This document shows, piece by piece, positions 14,573-16,692 of a DNA stretch of 16,692 nucleotides. The notes beneath the pieces are model-generated. The model searched no databases. It worked only from the letters and a program-made list of their open reading frames with translations, and had not been told where the DNA came from. A program made the position numbers and the translations under genes. The stretch is taken from positions 23,190 to 39,881 of the forward strand of contig DIUH01000105.1 of the NCBI GenBank assembly GCA_002428205.1, in the 5' to 3' direction. Position 1 is the stretch's first letter. The number at the start of each line of letters is the position of its first letter. Source of the stretch: Planctomycetaceae bacterium UBA6163. Its GTDB lineage: Bacteria > Planctomycetota > Planctomycetia > Pirellulales > Pirellulaceae.

Positions 14573-15508
14573 TCACTTGTTCGCCGGTTCCGAAATGATT
14601 TGGCCGTTGGTGTCGAGAATTTGGAAATGATGGATCCCGACAGATTGGCCATCGGAATACGTCCAAACCACTTTTTTATCGCGATTGACTTCGATCAATT
14701 TGGGGGCATGTGGATCATGGCGCCCGCCCGCGTAGCTGGCGATCACCACGTTCCCGTTGGGCAGTACTTGGCCGCCACAGGGATCTTGCAGCCATGGCCC
14801 TGGCAAGTCGTCGTTGGTGAGTTGCCAGACAATCTTACCTTCGGCGTCAAAGTCGACAACGCGGTTTCCGTTGGTGCAACATACAAGCGTGTGCCCGGCG
14901 CCATGTCGGATCGCTGTGAACGGCCAGGTGTGAATCGACCGTTGCTTATCGCCTTCAACACTGGTATCAATCATTCTAAGAACGTTCCCTTTGGCGTCAT
15001 ATTGCTTGACAGCAAAGTCTAGCAGGTGGGGCGCCAAGTAGGTGCCGTCTGTTAACTTCCGAGCCATTCGAGTTTGCATATGATGATTCGGCTGTTGGCA
15101 CGCCAGTGCGAACTCCACAAAGATATTACCACCCCGGTCTAGTTCCAATAATCGTGGATTCGGTCCCGCCTCTGTGATTACATACGTCGCCTGGGCGGTT
15201 GGATGCGCGCTGTTCACTTCGGCTTGAGTTCCTTTCCAGATCAGCGTTTCCTGTGCGTCAACGCCAATCTCGATCACCGCACCACCGGGGTAATCGCGTG
15301 ACTTGCTGAGCGTTAAGACCATGCGGCCATCTTCGAGCACATAACCGTCTCGCGTGCTATGCGGGTAGGTCCAAGACGGGTTTCCGTCCGCTTCCATGAT
15401 GTAAGTCTTCGATCCACACGCAAGAAAGCGATGGGTGATCTCCTGGGCACGCGTTGTCGGGGCCATAACGCTTAACGCGATGACGACCAAAGTGCAGATA
15501 CGGTTCAT
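14573..15508 (-). CDS. Secreted beta-propeller (PQQ-like repeat) protein
   Basis: The 311-residue product has an N-terminal signal peptide (MNRICTLVVIALSVMAPTTR, cleavage probably after RAQ near 22) and a mature part made of repeated short strands. These have the pattern LLELDRGGNIFVEF, VKQYDAKGNVLRMID, VVDFDAEGKIVWQL, LPNGNVVIASY and LIEVNRDKKVVWTY, typical of PQQ-like or NHL-like beta-propellers. Such proteins are frequent in planctomycetes. No catalytic motif is recognisable, and whether it binds a cofactor or a carbohydrate is unknown. It lies 59 bp after the DUF1553 gene on the same strand, so the two may be co-transcribed. No clear ribosome binding site precedes the ATG. Confidence 0.8.
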   Translation of the reverse strand: MNRICTLVVIALSVMAPTTRAQEITHRFLACGSKTYIMEADGNPSWTYPHSTRDGYVLEDGRMVLTLSKSRDYPGGAVIEIGVDAQETLIWKGTQAEVNSAHPTAQATYVITEAGPNPRLLELDRGGNIFVEFALACQQPNHHMQTRMARKLTDGTYLAPHLLDFAVKQYDAKGNVLRMIDTSVEGDKQRSIHTWPFTAIRHGAGHTLVCCTNGNRVVDFDAEGKIVWQLTNDDLPGPWLQDPCGGQVLPNGNVVIASYAGGRHDPHAPKLIEVNRDKKVVWTYSDGQSVGIHHFQILDTNGQIISEPANK

Positions 15509-15567
15509 CGTTGGTTAACCCGTTATGTGTGAATCCGACCGGTTCTGTCGGGTGCAATGATAGGATC

Positions 15568-16692
15568 TTAGCGTAAAAATATAAACTCTTTGGTGTTGAA
15601 AAGGGCGTGAGCAAAATCGCTCCAGCGTTCCAAGTCGCCTGGTCTCATGGTCTCACTAGAACGATCGCTCGATGTCCCTGGCGATATGGCTAGGAAGTCC
15701 ACAGCGACCTGCTTTTCCAGATCCGATGGCGACCGACCGAACGCTGACTGGTACATCCAATCAATGCTCGCTTCGACACTCGCCCCTTGCTCAAGCACCC
15801 GCTCAGCCCATTTCTTTGCCTGGCTAGCGACAAACGGATCGTTCAACAAAATCAATGATTGTGCGGGGACATTGGAAACGTTGCGACGTCCCATCGTGCT
15901 GAATGGCACAGGCGAGTCGAATGTCAGCATGAACGGCGATAAGAAGTTTCGACGAACGGCGATGTAGACCGATCGTCGGCCATCGCCGTCAAGCGGCCCG
16001 TTGGTCCGTGGCCGACCTCGACCGTCCATGAAAGGCGTTAAGTGAATCGGAACCGGTGCACCGAAAAGTTTGGGGTCCAATCGCCCTGACAATGCCAACA
16101 GTGAATCGCGAATCGCTTCGCCCTCGAGACGTTTGGGCGGCCGATAGTGCCAAAGCATGTTTTTCGGATCAGCTTCCATTGCTGCGGCGTCTGCGTGGCT
16201 TGACATCTGATAGGTGCGTGACAACACGATTCTTCGAATTATCCGCTTGACGCTCTGGCCATCGCCAACAAACTCACTGGCCAAATGATCCAGCAACTCG
16301 GGATGCGACGGTCGTTGTCCCAACACGCCAAAGTCATCGGTCGTTGGCACGATACCGCGTCCCATCAAGTAATGCCAAATGCGATTGACGATCACTCGAG
16401 ATGTCAGTGGGTTGCCCGGGGCGTTGATATGGTCGGCAAGTTCGAGTCGCCCGCTGCCCGCTTTGATCCGCATCGGCGCATCGCCTGTGATCGCTGTCAA
16501 AAAATGACGTGGTTCCAATTTCCCAGGCTTGGACGAATTACCGCGAATCAAAACATAGTCATCTTCGCCGGTCCCATCCATCATTGCCGGGGCGACATGT
16601 GACTTAAAAACAACATGGGATCGAAGTTCGGCGCGTTCCCGACGCCAAGCGTCAACGATTCGTTGAACCGTCGGGTGCCCCTCGGTACTACT
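15568..16692 (-). CDS. DUF1553 (PSD1-type) protein, 5' end outside window
   Basis: This is the C-terminal 374 residues of a large DUF1549/DUF1553-type protein, a family strongly expanded in planctomycetes and usually exported. The frame stays open to the window edge beyond the internal ATG at 16584, so the gene is partial. Signature blocks are DDYVLIRGN, LADHINAPGNPLTSRVIVNR followed by IWHYLMGRGIVPTTDDFGVLG, PSHPELLDHLASEF, VLSRTYQMSS, RLEGEAIRDSLLALSGRLD, and near the end FDSPVPFSTMGRRNVSNVPAQ followed by SLILLNDPF and ALFNTKEFIFLR. The whole gene would normally be 700-1100 residues with a DUF1549 part and often a cytochrome-c-like part upstream. The molecular function is unproven. The genes are often next to DUF1501 genes, which is not testable here. 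Confidence 0.93.
   Translation of the reverse strand, partial: SSTEGHPTVQRIVDAWRRERAELRSHVVFKSHVAPAMMDGTGEDDYVLIRGNSSKPGKLEPRHFLTAITGDAPMRIKAGSGRLELADHINAPGNPLTSRVIVNRIWHYLMGRGIVPTTDDFGVLGQRPSHPELLDHLASEFVGDGQSVKRIIRRIVLSRTYQMSSHADAAAMEADPKNMLWHYRPPKRLEGEAIRDSLLALSGRLDPKLFGAPVPIHLTPFMDGRGRPRTNGPLDGDGRRSVYIAVRRNFLSPFMLTFDSPVPFSTMGRRNVSNVPAQSLILLNDPFVASQAKKWAERVLEQGASVEASIDWMYQSAFGRSPSDLEKQVAVDFLAISPGTSSDRSSETMRPGDLERWSDFAHALFNTKEFIFLR

Overview
The window looks like a chromosomal segment of a Planctomycetota bacterium, probably Pirellulales (Rhodopirellula-like). The signs are a DUF1553 (PSD1-type) protein at the right edge, a secreted beta-propeller protein beside it, mid-range GC, weak or absent Shine-Dalgarno sites at many genes, and soluble histidine kinases with the H-box style HESRxALQ. 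This assignment is inferred from protein families; no rRNA or other phylogenetic marker is present.

Left part (1-8500) is a carbohydrate and stress-type cluster. In order it holds a DUF2267 protein (+), a long GH130-family protein (-), a protein-L-isoaspartate methyltransferase (+) followed by a broken erythromycin-esterase-family gene, a Gfo/Idh/MocA oxidoreductase (-), and a two-gene operon (+) made of a two-domain GT4 glycosyltransferase overlapping a second, canonical GH130 gene. The operon ends in a strong hairpin. The main observation is that every transcription unit here has a good match to the sigma-54 -24/-12 promoter (TGGCAC-N5-TTGCW) directly upstream and in the right orientation: 107-122 (+), 2271-2286 (-), 2454-2469 (+), 5058-5073 (-) and 5119-5134 (+). 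This suggests one coordinately switched regulon that depends on an enhancer-binding protein.

Middle (8500-9700) is mostly non-coding and partly decayed. It has a 24-codon remnant of an alcohol dehydrogenase C-terminus, a possible 58-residue membrane peptide, and a small secreted Ser/Gly-rich protein.

Right-middle (9700-14250) is a signalling block: a sensorless histidine kinase, an NtrC-type sigma-54 response regulator, a convergent receiver-plus-kinase protein, and a divergent NarL/FixJ-type response regulator. The NtrC-type regulator is an obvious candidate activator for the sigma-54 promoters on the left. That link is inference.

Right end (14250-16692) has a non-coding gap, a secreted beta-propeller-like protein and the C-terminal part of a DUF1553 protein that runs off the window. 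I see no tRNA, rRNA, CRISPR array, phage or intact mobile element.
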